Shown: positions 36,035 to 44,500 of the stretch, in pieces
Layout: every line of letters starts with the position of its first letter
Position numbering within the stretch: the stretch's first letter is position 1
Translations under genes and position numbers: made by a program
Assembly: GCA_903945175.1 (NCBI GenBank)
Contig: CAJAUM010000052.1
Coordinates: forward strand, 85,859-149,858
Length of the DNA stretch: 64,000 nucleotides
Source of the DNA: an uncultured Bacteroidales bacterium
GTDB taxonomy: Bacteria; Bacteroidota; Bacteroidia; Bacteroidales; FEN-979
Direction of reading: 5' to 3'
Notes under the pieces: model-generated
What the model saw: the letters and a program-made list of their open reading frames with translations, nothing else
The model's database searches: none
What the model was told of the DNA's origin: nothing

Positions 36035-38188
36035 ATGATCAACGATAAATATACTAAACTCATTGCTGTTGAGCTTAATCTGGGCGAGGGGTTTGTTCAG
36101 AACACCATCAATCTTCTGGAGGGAGGCGCCACCATCCCCTTTATCGCACGTTACCGCAAGGAGATGACAGGTTCAATGGATGAGGTGGCTATTGCCCAGG
36201 TCAGGGACCGTTTATCGCAACTCAAGGATCTGGATTCACGCCGTATCGCCATCATTAAATCACTCACCGAACAGGAGAAACTAACGCCTGAACTTGAATC
36301 TGCCGTTGCCAATGCGGTCAGCATGGCTGAGCTGGAGGATATATACCTGCCTTACAAACCCAAACGAAAAACACGCGCAAGCATCGCCAGGGAAAAAGGG
36401 TTGGGGCCCCTCGCTGATTTGATCTTTTCGCAGCGGCATGATGATGTTGAAAACAGGGCGGAAAAGTTCATTGATCCTGAAAAAGGGGTAAATACGGCCG
36501 TTGAGGCCATTCAGGGTGCCTGCGATATCATTGCAGAAACCATCAATGAGGATGCTTATGCCCGCAAACGGATCCGCCACCTGTTTGAAAAAGAGTCTCA
36601 GATATCATCCAGGGTGGTGAAGGGAAAAGACCAGGATGGAATCAATTTTGAAATGTATTTTGATTATCACGAGCACCTGCACCGTGCGCCCTCACACCGC
36701 GTGCTGGCCATGTTCCGTGGCGAAAATGAAGGATTTCTTCGGATATCTGTTGAGGTAAACGATGAACAGGCCCATGAAATCCTTGAAAGAATGTTTGTAA
36801 AGGGGAATAATGCTGCTTCTAAGCTGGTGAAAGAGGCGATTAAAGACAGTTCCAAACGGTTGCTTTTTCCTTCTATCGAAACGGAAATGCGCCAGTGGGC
36901 CAAACTAAAAGCCGACAGGGAGGCCATCAGGGTGTTTGCTGAAAATATGCGCCAGTTGCTTTTGGCTCCGCCACTCGGACAAAAAAATGTGCTTGCCATC
37001 GATCCTGGGTTCCGCACCGGCTGCAAGATTGTGTGCCTGGATAAGCAAGGTAAACTGTTACACAATGAAACCATCTATCCCCATCCTCCTCAGAATGAGG
37101 TGAAGGAGGCCATACATAAGATTAAAAGCCTCGTAAATGCGTATAAAATCGAAGCCATTGCCATCGGCAACGGTACCGCAGGCCGCGAAACGGAACGTCT
37201 GATCAGGGCCATCGGCTTTGACCGCGAAGTGATTGCCCTGGCTGTCAACGAAAGTGGCGCTTCGGTTTACTCTGCTTCGGCGGTGGCGCGCAAGGAGTTT
37301 CCGGATTATGACATCACGGTGCGTGGATCTGTTTCCATAGGCCGCCGCCTGATGGACCCGCTGGCGGAGTTGGTGAAAATTGAGCCAAAATCAATCGGCG
37401 TGGGTCAATATCAGCATGATGTGGACCAATCAGCCTTGATGCAGAGCCTGGAAGATACAGTCGTAAGTTGCGTCAATAGGGTGGGTGTCGAGGTCAATAC
37501 AGCCAGCGAAGAGTTGCTGACCTACGTTTCAGGATTGGGGCCCAATCTTGCGAAGAACATCATCAGCTATCGCAATGAACAGGGACCATTCAAATCCAGA
37601 TCTGAATTCAGGAAGGTACCCCGCTTTGGTGAAAAGGCCTTCGAGCAGTCAGCCGGGTTCCTTCGCATCCGTGATGCAAAAAATCCGCTTGACCGGAGTT
37701 CAGTTCACCCCGAAAGCTACGCGGTTGTTGATCAGATGGCCAAAAAGATGAAATGTACGATCGATGATCTGATGTCGAAGTCTGAACTTCGTTTACAGAT
37801 AAGGCTGGATGAGTTTGTTTCTGAAAAGGCCGGTATGCCTACACTCCAGGATATCATGCTGGAGTTGGCCAAACCTGGCCGAGATCCGCGTCAGCAATTC
37901 GAAATGTTTGAGTTTGATAAACATATTCATGCGATTGGTGATTTGAGAAAAGGGATGAAATTATCAGGAATAGTTACAAACATTACAAACTTTGGCATCT
38001 TTGTCGACCTGGGGGTTCACCAGGATGGGCTGGTACATATCAGCCAGCTTGCAGATCGGTTTGTGAAAGATCCGAATGAGGTGGTAAAACTGAATCAAAA
38101 AGTGAAGGTCGAAGTATTGGAGGTGGATATGGAACGCAAACGAATCCAGCTGACCATGAAGGGACAGGATACTAAGACGGAGGTTTAG
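36035..38188 (+). CDS. tex: Tex-family RNA-binding S1 protein
   Basis: A 717-residue homologue of the transcription accessory protein Tex. It has the N-terminal helical region (GGATIPFIARYRKEMTGSMDE), the YqgF-like RNase H-fold core (VLAIDPGFRTGCKI), the helix-hairpin-helix part (NTASEELLTYVSGLGPNLAKNI), and a C-terminal S1 domain (LSGIVTNITNFGIFVDLGVHQDGLVHISQL near 645-675). Length and order are normal. It follows the CCG-domain gene by 36 bases. Confidence 0.96.
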   Translation: MINDKYTKLIAVELNLGEGFVQNTINLLEGGATIPFIARYRKEMTGSMDEVAIAQVRDRLSQLKDLDSRRIAIIKSLTEQEKLTPELESAVANAVSMAELEDIYLPYKPKRKTRASIAREKGLGPLADLIFSQRHDDVENRAEKFIDPEKGVNTAVEAIQGACDIIAETINEDAYARKRIRHLFEKESQISSRVVKGKDQDGINFEMYFDYHEHLHRAPSHRVLAMFRGENEGFLRISVEVNDEQAHEILERMFVKGNNAASKLVKEAIKDSSKRLLFPSIETEMRQWAKLKADREAIRVFAENMRQLLLAPPLGQKNVLAIDPGFRTGCKIVCLDKQGKLLHNETIYPHPPQNEVKEAIHKIKSLVNAYKIEAIAIGNGTAGRETERLIRAIGFDREVIALAVNESGASVYSASAVARKEFPDYDITVRGSVSIGRRLMDPLAELVKIEPKSIGVGQYQHDVDQSALMQSLEDTVVSCVNRVGVEVNTASEELLTYVSGLGPNLAKNIISYRNEQGPFKSRSEFRKVPRFGEKAFEQSAGFLRIRDAKNPLDRSSVHPESYAVVDQMAKKMKCTIDDLMSKSELRLQIRLDEFVSEKAGMPTLQDIMLELAKPGRDPRQQFEMFEFDKHIHAIGDLRKGMKLSGIVTNITNFGIFVDLGVHQDGLVHISQLADRFVKDPNEVVKLNQKVKVEVLEVDMERKRIQLTMKGQDTKTEV

Positions 38189-38202
38189 ACGTTTATTAAA
38201 GA

Positions 38203-38216
38203 ATTTACGATTTACG
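38203..38216. repeat. Two ATTTACG heptamers between tex and the beta-barrel gene
   Basis: Two perfect ATTTACG units followed by ATTATTG, 12 bases before the ATG at 38228. A minimal array of the same heptamer style as the longer ones in the window. Confidence 0.6.
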
Positions 38217-38227
38217 ATTATTGTCCA

Positions 38228-38905
38228 ATGATTAAACGAGTTGCTTCTGTTTTATTTCTGTTGATCATGATCCTGTTTTGCGCATCAGCGGTGAAGGCTC
38301 AGCGAATTCTGGGTGCGGTAAGCATTGGCATGAACCTGACCCAGGTTGATGGGGATGAGTTTTTCGGGTTTAATAAATTCGGGCTGAATGTGGGCCCGAT
38401 GGTCATTGTTCCTTTCGGCAAAAATCAAAACTGGTCGGTCAGTATGGAGCTATTATACAGTCAGAAAGGAAGTATCCATAATGGATCGACTGATTCAACC
38501 ACCTTCCGGCTGCAGCAGGATTATGCCGAGATACCTGTTCTGATCCATTTTACCGACAAGAAGCTGATTTCAGGGGGCGTCGGATTTTCGTATGGACAGT
38601 TGGTCAACTACAAGGAGACGAAAAACAATGTCTTTGATTCACTTTTTCAATATCAAACGGGACTTGCCAACAATGATATATCTGTGATTGCAGATTTGCA
38701 GATCCGCCTTTGGAGTAAACTTTGGGCCAATGTGCGGTATCAGTATTCAGTCAGAAGCAACCGGACGGTAATGGTGGTCGATCCGAATGTTTATCCAAGG
38801 AGTCCGGTTTATCGGGATCAATATAACAATGTGATCACTGTAAGGCTGACCTGGGTATTTAACCAGCCGAAGATCGTCAAAATTCCAAAGCAACAGGCGG
38901 AATAA
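38228..38905 (+). CDS. Outer-membrane beta-barrel protein (PorT/OmpW-like, Bacteroidota family)
   Basis: A 225-residue exported protein. The signal peptide is residues 1-24 (VLFLLIMILFCASAVKAQ). Alternating amphipathic strands follow with many aromatic residues at strand ends (FGLNVGPMVIVPF, WSVSMELLYSQKG, AEIPVLIHFTD, VGFSYGQLVNY, LWANVRYQYSV, VITVRLTWVFN). This fits the PF13568 beta-barrel class. The function is unknown. Confidence 0.84.
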   Translation: MIKRVASVLFLLIMILFCASAVKAQRILGAVSIGMNLTQVDGDEFFGFNKFGLNVGPMVIVPFGKNQNWSVSMELLYSQKGSIHNGSTDSTTFRLQQDYAEIPVLIHFTDKKLISGGVGFSYGQLVNYKETKNNVFDSLFQYQTGLANNDISVIADLQIRLWSKLWANVRYQYSVRSNRTVMVVDPNVYPRSPVYRDQYNNVITVRLTWVFNQPKIVKIPKQQAE

Positions 38906-38915
38906 AGCGTATCAC

Positions 38916-38936
38916 GTGACGCGTGACGCGTGACGG
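38916..38936. repeat. GTGACGC heptamer repeat, three units
   Basis: GTGACGC, GTGACGC, GTGACGG in tandem in the convergent gap between the beta-barrel gene and the NlpC/P60 gene. The unit is the reverse complement of the GTCACGC type at 31412. Confidence 0.85.
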
Positions 38937-38952
38937 GAAAATTGGTCATTCT

Positions 38953-39792
38953 TTAAACTATTCTCCGTATCAGCCTCAGTTTGTGGGTGTATTTCTGTAC
39001 CGCTTCATTGTAGATACCTTCATGGTCGAGAACATCGATGCGCACTTTTCCTGAGCAATGGATGATGTGTGACCGATCGATGAGCAGCCCCACGTGGGTG
39101 ATTTTTCCCTCCGCATCATCAAAAAAAGCAAGATCGCCGGGCTCGGCCTCGCCCAAAAGACTGATCACTTCACCTTGCGATGCCTGCTGAGATGCATCAC
39201 GGAGAAGTTTGATTTTTTTCATTTTATAAACCATCTGGACAAAGCCGGAGCAATCGATCCCAAAGGGGGTGCGGCCTCCCCACACGTATGGTGCATTGAG
39301 ATACAGCAAGGCATCATTCACGAGATGCCTCCTGGTTTTCGATGCCTCCTCCCTGCCCTGAACCTCCTTAGCCAGGGATTGATCAGATGCTAATTGATCA
39401 CATGCCGATTGATCAGATACTGATCCATCTATATGAAATTCGTCCTGACCAATACAGAACCTTCCTCCCTTGCAACCCGGTAACGAGCTGCCCAAAACAA
39501 TTGGAATCATGGTCCCGTTCGATTCATGCGTAAGGATTTGCACCAGATCACGGGTGACCAAAGTTTCAGAACCGGCCAACCGAAGAAACTCCTGCTCTGT
39601 GATGAATTGATTCTGAAGCGTATGAATCCAACCCTCATAATTGTCATAGAGGAGCTGAACCCTGAGCCAGTTGTTCTCCTTTGCAACAACCCGGTACAGT
39701 TCGCCGAATAGAACCTGCGTGACCATCTCCGCAGTATGCAACGGTTCCAGCCTCACGGGGATCACACTGTGAAGAGAAATGCCAAATTCCAT
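38953..39792 (-). CDS. NlpC/P60 peptidoglycan hydrolase with an SH3-like domain
   Basis: A 279-residue cysteine peptidase. The C-terminal NlpC/P60 domain has PYVWGGRTPFGIDCSGFVQMVYK with the catalytic Cys, and KITHVGLLIDRSHIIHCSGKV with the His. An SH3b-like segment occupies residues 1-80 (VVAKENNWLRVQLLYDNYEGWI). Between them, residues about 124-138 are three 5-residue repeats (SDQSA, CDQLA, SDQSL) from a 15-bp DNA tandem. No signal peptide is evident, as is common for this family in Bacteroidota. It starts 1 base after the FeoB-associated small gene and is in the feo operon. Confidence 0.9.
   Translation of the reverse strand: MEFGISLHSVIPVRLEPLHTAEMVTQVLFGELYRVVAKENNWLRVQLLYDNYEGWIHTLQNQFITEQEFLRLAGSETLVTRDLVQILTHESNGTMIPIVLGSSLPGCKGGRFCIGQDEFHIDGSVSDQSACDQLASDQSLAKEVQGREEASKTRRHLVNDALLYLNAPYVWGGRTPFGIDCSGFVQMVYKMKKIKLLRDASQQASQGEVISLLGEAEPGDLAFFDDAEGKITHVGLLIDRSHIIHCSGKVRIDVLDHEGIYNEAVQKYTHKLRLIRRIV
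39378..39422. repeat. Three 15-bp tandem repeats in the NlpC/P60 linker
   Basis: Units start ATTGATCAGATGCTA (39378), ATTGATCACATGCCG (39393) and ATTGATCAGATACTG (39408). The 15-bp period keeps the frame and adds five residues per unit to the linker. Confidence 0.9.
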
Positions 39793-39793
39793 T

Positions 39794-39958
39794 TTATTTC
39801 AGATTAGTTGGAGGTAAAGGTAGGGAAAAAGGTGACTTGCAACCGCTGCATCCGTTGCATTTAGAAGCAGGGGCTTTAAAAAACCGGAAGATCCTTATGG
39901 CTGTTAAGGAAGAGGCTGCAAACACAATTATACCAACAATCAGGTTTTGAATGATCAT
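39794..39958 (-). CDS. FeoB-associated Cys-rich small membrane protein
   Basis: A 54-residue protein found by reading the gap after feoAB. One membrane helix covers residues 2-21 (NLIVGIIVFAASSLTA), then a basic stretch RIFRFFK and a cysteine motif C-N-G-C-S-G-C at residues 34-40. This fits the FeoB-associated Cys-rich membrane protein family (PF12669). Its ATG comes 1 base after the feoAB stop and its stop is 1 base before the NlpC/P60 start, so all three are translated from one message. Probably aids ferrous-iron transport. Confidence 0.85.
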   Translation of the reverse strand: MIIQNLIVGIIVFAASSLTAIRIFRFFKAPASKCNGCSGCKSPFSLPLPPTNLK

Positions 39959-39959
39959 C

Positions 39960-42365
39960 TCAGGATAGGATTAGTGTGCCAATCTGAAAAACAGCGAAGG
40001 ATACGATCCAGGCGAGCACGGTGGTGTAGGTAATGAGAAAAAGAGCCCATTTCCAGCTGCCAGATTCCCGGTTCACAGTAGCAACTACCGCCACGCAAGG
40101 CATATAGATGAGGATAAAAAGCAGGTAAGATATCCCAACGAGGGGTGTAAAGAGTTTTTCCCCTGCTGATGGTCCGTCCTGGCGGGTGGCTTGCTGCAAC
40201 CGCACGCCCAAGGTCTCCCTTGCTGTTGTTTCATGATAATGGCCGGATCCGAACAAAACGCCCATGGTGCTTACCACCACCTCTTTTGCCGCTGCACCCG
40301 TGATCAGGCTGACGCCCATGCGCCAGTCAAATCCGAGCGGGGCAATCGCTGGCTCAATGGCTTTCCCGATTTTGGCAATGTAAGATTGTTTCAGTCTTTC
40401 GCCGGAACTGGCTGAACTGCCCGCCGGGAAATATTCAAGCGCCCAGATCAGGATCACGGCGATCAAAATCACGCCACCCATTTTGCGGAGGTATTGTTGC
40501 CCTTTTTCCCACATATGCCGCATGATCACCCGAAAAGTTGGAAGGCGGTAGGGAGGGAGTTCCATTACAAAAGGCGCCTCTTTGCTTTTAAAAAGTGTTC
40601 GTTTGAACACGAGTGAAATCAATACAGCGAGGATAACCCCGGTCATGTAAAGCCCGAAAATCACACTTCCCGCATGATCGGGGAATACCGCACCCGCAAT
40701 CAGGATGTACACCGGCAGTCGTGCGCTGCATGACATGAAGGGATTTATAAGCATGGTCAGCAAACGGTCATTCCGGTCTTTCAGGGTGCGTGTTACCATA
40801 ATAGCCGGTACATTGCAACCGAAGCCCATGATAAGCGGGATAAATGACTGACCGTGGAGCCCCATTTTATGCATCAGCTTATCCATGATGAACGCTGCCC
40901 TTGCCATGTATCCGCTATCTTCCATCAGGGAAATAAAGAAGAACAGGATCAGGATGTTCGGGAGAAAAACGATGATGCTGCCCACTCCGTTGATGATCCC
41001 ATCAACCAGCAGATCTCTGACTGGTCCGGTTGGAAGGAGCATGCTTGTCCGGCTGCCAATCCACGCCACACACAAGTCAATCCAATGCTTCGGATATGCT
41101 CCGACAGTGAAGGTAGACTGAAACATAACCCAGAGAAAAAGGATAAAGGCCGGGAATCCAAACCATTTATCGGTTAGCACATGGTCGATACGTTCACTAA
41201 CGGTCTTGATTTTATAATCACGGGGGGATGATGTCAGTGTCTCCCTGAGTGCCCCGGCGATAAACCCATATTTTGCATCGGTAATCAATGTCGCTGAATC
41301 CTCCTTGAAATTGGTCTCAAGCCGCAGGACCTCCTGATCCGCAATTTTCGTGATGGGTTTAAATTGCAGTGAGGATTGCAGTGAGGAAAGAACCTCACCA
41401 TCCTTTTCCAATAATTTAATTCCGTAAAACCTTGATGAGATCCGGTCGGTCAGTGATTTGTCCAACCAGATTGCATCCTGAATCTTCAGGATTGACCGCT
41501 CAAGTTCCTGCCCGTAGTTGATATGCACATGCCGCATGACGGGGTCACGGTCTTCGAATACATCAATAATCCGGTTGAATAATTCGGGAATACCCGTCCC
41601 TTTTAAGCTGACGGTCGGAATCACCGGGATGCCCAATAGCTTTCCAAGCGACAGGTAATCAAGTTGATTTCCCTGCTTTCCGAATTCATCGAACATATTC
41701 AGTGCAATCACCACCCTGATATCCATGTCGATCAGCTGGGTTGTAAGAAAAAGATTGCGCTCCAGGTTAGAGGCATCTATCACGTTTACAACAACATCCG
41801 GAATGTTTTCGGTGATATGCCGGCGCACAAAGAGTTCCTCGGGGGAGTAGGCAGTAAGGGAATAGGTTCCCGGAAGGTCGGTGATGTTGAATATATACCC
41901 ATCCTGTTTGAATCTCCCCTCTTTTGAATCTACAGTCACACCGCTGAAATTCCCGACCCGTTCATGTGATCCGGAGGCAAAGTTGAAGAGCGTTGTTTTA
42001 CCACAATTCGGGTTGCCAACCAGGGCAATATCGATCACTTTGCCTCTATCTCCGGTCCCATTTCGAAGTGAAGTTTCCTCGATGGTTCTGTGATATTCAC
42101 CGGAATCAGCCACGGCATGCATCGCACTGATTTGTTCTGAAGTGGATTGTATCCCGATCAGCACGGCCTCGCTTTGCCTGAGCGATACATGATATCCCAT
42201 GATCCTGTATTCAATTGGATCTTGCAGGGGCGCTGCTTTTACCACAGTGACCTCTTTCCCTTTCACAAAACCCATCTCGGTAATTCGTTTACGGAAAGCG
42301 CCGCGACCTCTCACTTTGGAGATGCGCCCTGAATCACCTTGATGTAAATCGAGAAGGGTTGCCAA
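39960..42365 (-). CDS. feoAB: FeoA-FeoB fusion, ferrous iron transporter
   Basis: An 801-residue protein. FeoA SH3-like domain is at residues 1-75 (RGAFRKRITEMGFVKGKEVTVVKAAPL). The FeoB G domain follows from about 110, with G1 GNPNCGKTTLF, a TVDSKEG switch, G3 DLPGTYSL and G4 NMFDEFG. The membrane part has Gate motifs (FIPLIMGFGCNVPAIM, SCSARLPVYI). It imports Fe2+ with GTP hydrolysis. A TACCTTTG -7 element lies 22 bases before the start, giving a very short leader; no Fur-like site was recognised. Confidence 0.96.
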   Translation of the reverse strand: MATLLDLHQGDSGRISKVRGRGAFRKRITEMGFVKGKEVTVVKAAPLQDPIEYRIMGYHVSLRQSEAVLIGIQSTSEQISAMHAVADSGEYHRTIEETSLRNGTGDRGKVIDIALVGNPNCGKTTLFNFASGSHERVGNFSGVTVDSKEGRFKQDGYIFNITDLPGTYSLTAYSPEELFVRRHITENIPDVVVNVIDASNLERNLFLTTQLIDMDIRVVIALNMFDEFGKQGNQLDYLSLGKLLGIPVIPTVSLKGTGIPELFNRIIDVFEDRDPVMRHVHINYGQELERSILKIQDAIWLDKSLTDRISSRFYGIKLLEKDGEVLSSLQSSLQFKPITKIADQEVLRLETNFKEDSATLITDAKYGFIAGALRETLTSSPRDYKIKTVSERIDHVLTDKWFGFPAFILFLWVMFQSTFTVGAYPKHWIDLCVAWIGSRTSMLLPTGPVRDLLVDGIINGVGSIIVFLPNILILFFFISLMEDSGYMARAAFIMDKLMHKMGLHGQSFIPLIMGFGCNVPAIMVTRTLKDRNDRLLTMLINPFMSCSARLPVYILIAGAVFPDHAGSVIFGLYMTGVILAVLISLVFKRTLFKSKEAPFVMELPPYRLPTFRVIMRHMWEKGQQYLRKMGGVILIAVILIWALEYFPAGSSASSGERLKQSYIAKIGKAIEPAIAPLGFDWRMGVSLITGAAAKEVVVSTMGVLFGSGHYHETTARETLGVRLQQATRQDGPSAGEKLFTPLVGISYLLFILIYMPCVAVVATVNRESGSWKWALFLITYTTVLAWIVSFAVFQIGTLILS

Positions 42366-42386
42366 TTAATTTAGATTAAATTAAGG

Positions 42387-42394
42387 CAAAGGTA
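42387..42394 (-). promoter_or_regulatory. feoAB: -7 element TACCTTTG for feoAB
   Basis: Minus-strand TAnnTTTG match 22 bases before the ATG at 42365. Identical to the element at 6089. Confidence 0.5.
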
Positions 42395-42432
42395 CGAAAT
42401 CTTCGGAACAGGAGGTAGTTGGAGGACGATTT

Positions 42433-42888
42433 TTAAGGTTGAATGGAAATTCTTCCTTTTCGTACCTGGACATTTATTTTAACCATCGAATTTACGGGGG
42501 TCTCGTTTTGCAGGGCCGGTGACCAAACAATGAGCGTATTCAATAATTTTAAAACCCTGGTCGCCAAACCCATGGTTCCTTCATAGGTTTCAAGCACGGA
42601 AGCTACAAACCGTCCCTGGCAATCGACATAGAAGTTGAAATGATAGTAGGCCGTTGACTCTTTGTCTCCAGCCTGACGCACAATGGCTGCATTCATCGTT
42701 GAATCAAGCACATGTATATCATTCCTGATACGCGCGTCCTGGGTAGGCAGCGTGGCAATGGCAAATGAATCGCAAGGCGTGGTAAAAAAAATATTCTGTA
42801 TGGTTTGTCCCGAACCAATTACAGGGAAGAGTAAACAGACAGTGAGAATAACCAATAATCTGCTTAACAGTGTTGAGGATTGTTTCAT
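42433..42888 (-). CDS. Small exported protein with a TonB C-terminal-like domain
   Basis: A 151-residue protein with a signal peptide at residues 1-28 (LLVILTVCLLFPVIGSGQ). The C-terminal portion (VLKLLNTLIVWSPALQNETPVNSMVKINVQVRKGRI) resembles the TonB C-terminal fold as seen in stand-alone 'W-x-PA...N-x-PV' proteins of Bacteroidota. It has no N-terminal membrane anchor beyond the signal peptide and no proline-rich spacer. Two cysteines (in TTPCDSF and YVDCQG) could form a disulfide. Function unknown. Confidence 0.65.
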   Translation of the reverse strand: MKQSSTLLSRLLVILTVCLLFPVIGSGQTIQNIFFTTPCDSFAIATLPTQDARIRNDIHVLDSTMNAAIVRQAGDKESTAYYHFNFYVDCQGRFVASVLETYEGTMGLATRVLKLLNTLIVWSPALQNETPVNSMVKINVQVRKGRISIQP

Positions 42889-42928
42889 ATCGATTTCTGA
42901 TCTAAAATGTGTTTTTTAATTTTGAAAT

Positions 42929-43537
42929 TCAACTACAAATATAATCTTTTGATTCTGGTCCAAGGTTGAAAATCACATCCAAAACGCTTAATCCCGGGAT
43001 GAAGCCATGGCTGGATTCAAAAACCTGGATATAACGGGGATGTTGCCCGGACTGTTCCGTTCTTTTTTGAACCAGGATCCCTCTCAGGTCCCTTATCCCT
43101 GAAGGTGATTTAACATATTCAACACTTGTACGGATGATCCTGTTAAGTTTCATGATCCTGAGAAGAAGATGGAGCAACTCCAGGTTGAAATCTATCAGAA
43201 AATTGAATCTCCGCTCATAATAAGGGGCAAAAAGGTCCTGGTAAAAGAGAAAAAACGGCGAATTGTTATACGCCGTTTCAATCGATCTCCAATGGGTTCT
43301 CTGCCAGGGCTGATGATCTGAAATCCGGATATCCCTGGTGAGCGTGTGATTGCCGTTCACTTTGATCACGGGGATGGTGAGGGTTTGCATCCCATTGGGC
43401 CCATATATGGTGCAATGGTTCCGGCAGGTTTGCTTCGTGTAGGTCTCAAACGCTTCAATCACAATTGAATCAGCCCCGATCACCTCCTTCATATAGTCAA
43501 TAGGAGGCATATAGGCCGTTTCGATGAGAATGGACAT
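42929..43537 (-). CDS. WbqC-family protein
   Basis: A 202-residue protein matching the WbqC-like family (PF08889) of Bacteroidota: YMPPIDYMKEV, ETYTKQTCRNHCTIYGPNGMQTLTIPV, HQPWQRTHWRSIETAYNNSPFF, YYERRFNFLIDFN. WbqC proteins occur in O-antigen loci, but the reaction is not firmly known. It starts 7 bases after the thioredoxin gene stop. Confidence 0.82.
   Translation of the reverse strand: MSILIETAYMPPIDYMKEVIGADSIVIEAFETYTKQTCRNHCTIYGPNGMQTLTIPVIKVNGNHTLTRDIRISDHQPWQRTHWRSIETAYNNSPFFLFYQDLFAPYYERRFNFLIDFNLELLHLLLRIMKLNRIIRTSVEYVKSPSGIRDLRGILVQKRTEQSGQHPRYIQVFESSHGFIPGLSVLDVIFNLGPESKDYICS
42936..42943 (-). promoter_or_regulatory. -7 element TATATTTG for the TonB-C-like gene
   Basis: Minus-strand TAnnTTTG match 48 bases before the ATG at 42888, inside the 3' end of the WbqC gene. 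Confidence 0.4.
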
Positions 43538-43544
43538 ACGATAC

Positions 43545-43910
43545 TTATTTTACCTGTTCCTTCAGCAAAATATCGTTGATGGCCTGCTTCAATGAATCTT
43601 TGGGCAGGGCGCCAACAGACATTTGTGGCTGTTCTGTCATCGGAACGAACAACATCGAAGGAATGCTGCGGATCCCAAAGGCCCCGGCGAGTTCCTGTTC
43701 TGCCTCTGTGTCAATTTTGTAAATATCTAATTTCCCGGCATACTCTGTGGCCAATTCCTCAAGAATCGGGGCCACCATTTTGCAGGGGCCACACCAGTCG
43801 GCATAAAAATCAATGATACATGGCCGCGTGCCTTCGAATTTCCATTCCTGGTTCTGTTCAAAATTGAAGACCTTCTCCAAGAAAGCCTGTTTAGTCAAAT
43901 GTTCGATCAT
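43545..43910 (-). CDS. Thioredoxin
   Basis: A 121-residue cytoplasmic thioredoxin with the active site WCGPCKM, the FYADWCGPC context, and the cis-Pro segment RSIPSMLFV. It is a paralogue of the next gene upstream (WCRPC, lipoprotein), 21 bases apart, probably co-transcribed with it and with WbqC. Confidence 0.93.
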   Translation of the reverse strand: MIEHLTKQAFLEKVFNFEQNQEWKFEGTRPCIIDFYADWCGPCKMVAPILEELATEYAGKLDIYKIDTEAEQELAGAFGIRSIPSMLFVPMTEQPQMSVGALPKDSLKQAINDILLKEQVK

Positions 43911-43931
43911 ATTGCTAATTTTAATTGTGGA

Positions 43932-44396
43932 TTATTTTATGATAAGTACTTTATTGATCATATCGATATAATCTGGCTTTTGCCTGGCGCCGACTGACAT
44001 CTGTGGTTTTCCTGTTTTCGGAATGAACAGCATGGCAGGAATCGAGTTGACCTGGAATAATCCAGCCAGTTCGCGCTGCTCATCTGTATTTACTTTGTAG
44101 ATTCTCACCTTTCCCTTGTATTCCTTTGACAGTTCATCCATGATCGGTGACACCATTTTGCACGGACGGCACCAGTCAGCATAAAAGTCGATGATAACCG
44201 GCTGATCACCAAGGAAAACCCACTCCTGCGGATTTTTCTTATAATCCCATACCAGTTTTTGAAATGATTCGGCCGTGAGTTTCACTACCTGCCCCTCGGT
44301 GTTTTCTGTTGCTTCGTTATTTTTGCCCGCAGTTGAATTACATCCATTCAAGGAAAGCGAGATAAGAGAGAGAAATATGAATGTCAGTTTTTTCAT
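43932..44396 (-). CDS. Thioredoxin-fold lipoprotein
   Basis: A 154-residue exported thioredoxin. The lipobox SLNGC gives a lipid anchor at Cys19, after a short hydrophobic signal. The active site is WCRPCKM, with NSIPAMLFI as cis-Pro segment. Arg in the second position instead of Gly differs from the standard thioredoxin. It may act on periplasmic disulfides. A minus-strand TATCTTTG element lies 23 bases before the start. Confidence 0.9.
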   Translation of the reverse strand: MKKLTFIFLSLISLSLNGCNSTAGKNNEATENTEGQVVKLTAESFQKLVWDYKKNPQEWVFLGDQPVIIDFYADWCRPCKMVSPIMDELSKEYKGKVRIYKVNTDEQRELAGLFQVNSIPAMLFIPKTGKPQMSVGARQKPDYIDMINKVLIIK

Positions 44397-44418
44397 GATG
44401 AATAATTTTAATGTGCTG

Positions 44419-44426
44419 CAAAGATA
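44419..44426 (-). promoter_or_regulatory. -7 element TATCTTTG for the thioredoxin lipoprotein gene
   Basis: Minus-strand TAnnTTTG match. The same octamer with downstream CA is mirrored at 44471 for the divergent zinc-ribbon gene. Confidence 0.5.
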
Positions 44427-44470
44427 AAAATATTTATTTACATGAATCGCATAAATATCACTATTTTTTT

Positions 44471-44478
44471 TATCTTTG
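44471..44478 (+). promoter_or_regulatory. -7 element TATCTTTG for the zinc-ribbon gene
   Basis: Plus-strand TAnnTTTG match 30 bases before the ATG at 44501. Confidence 0.5.
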
Positions 44479-44500
44479 CATTTGAAATGTATTATATTTT

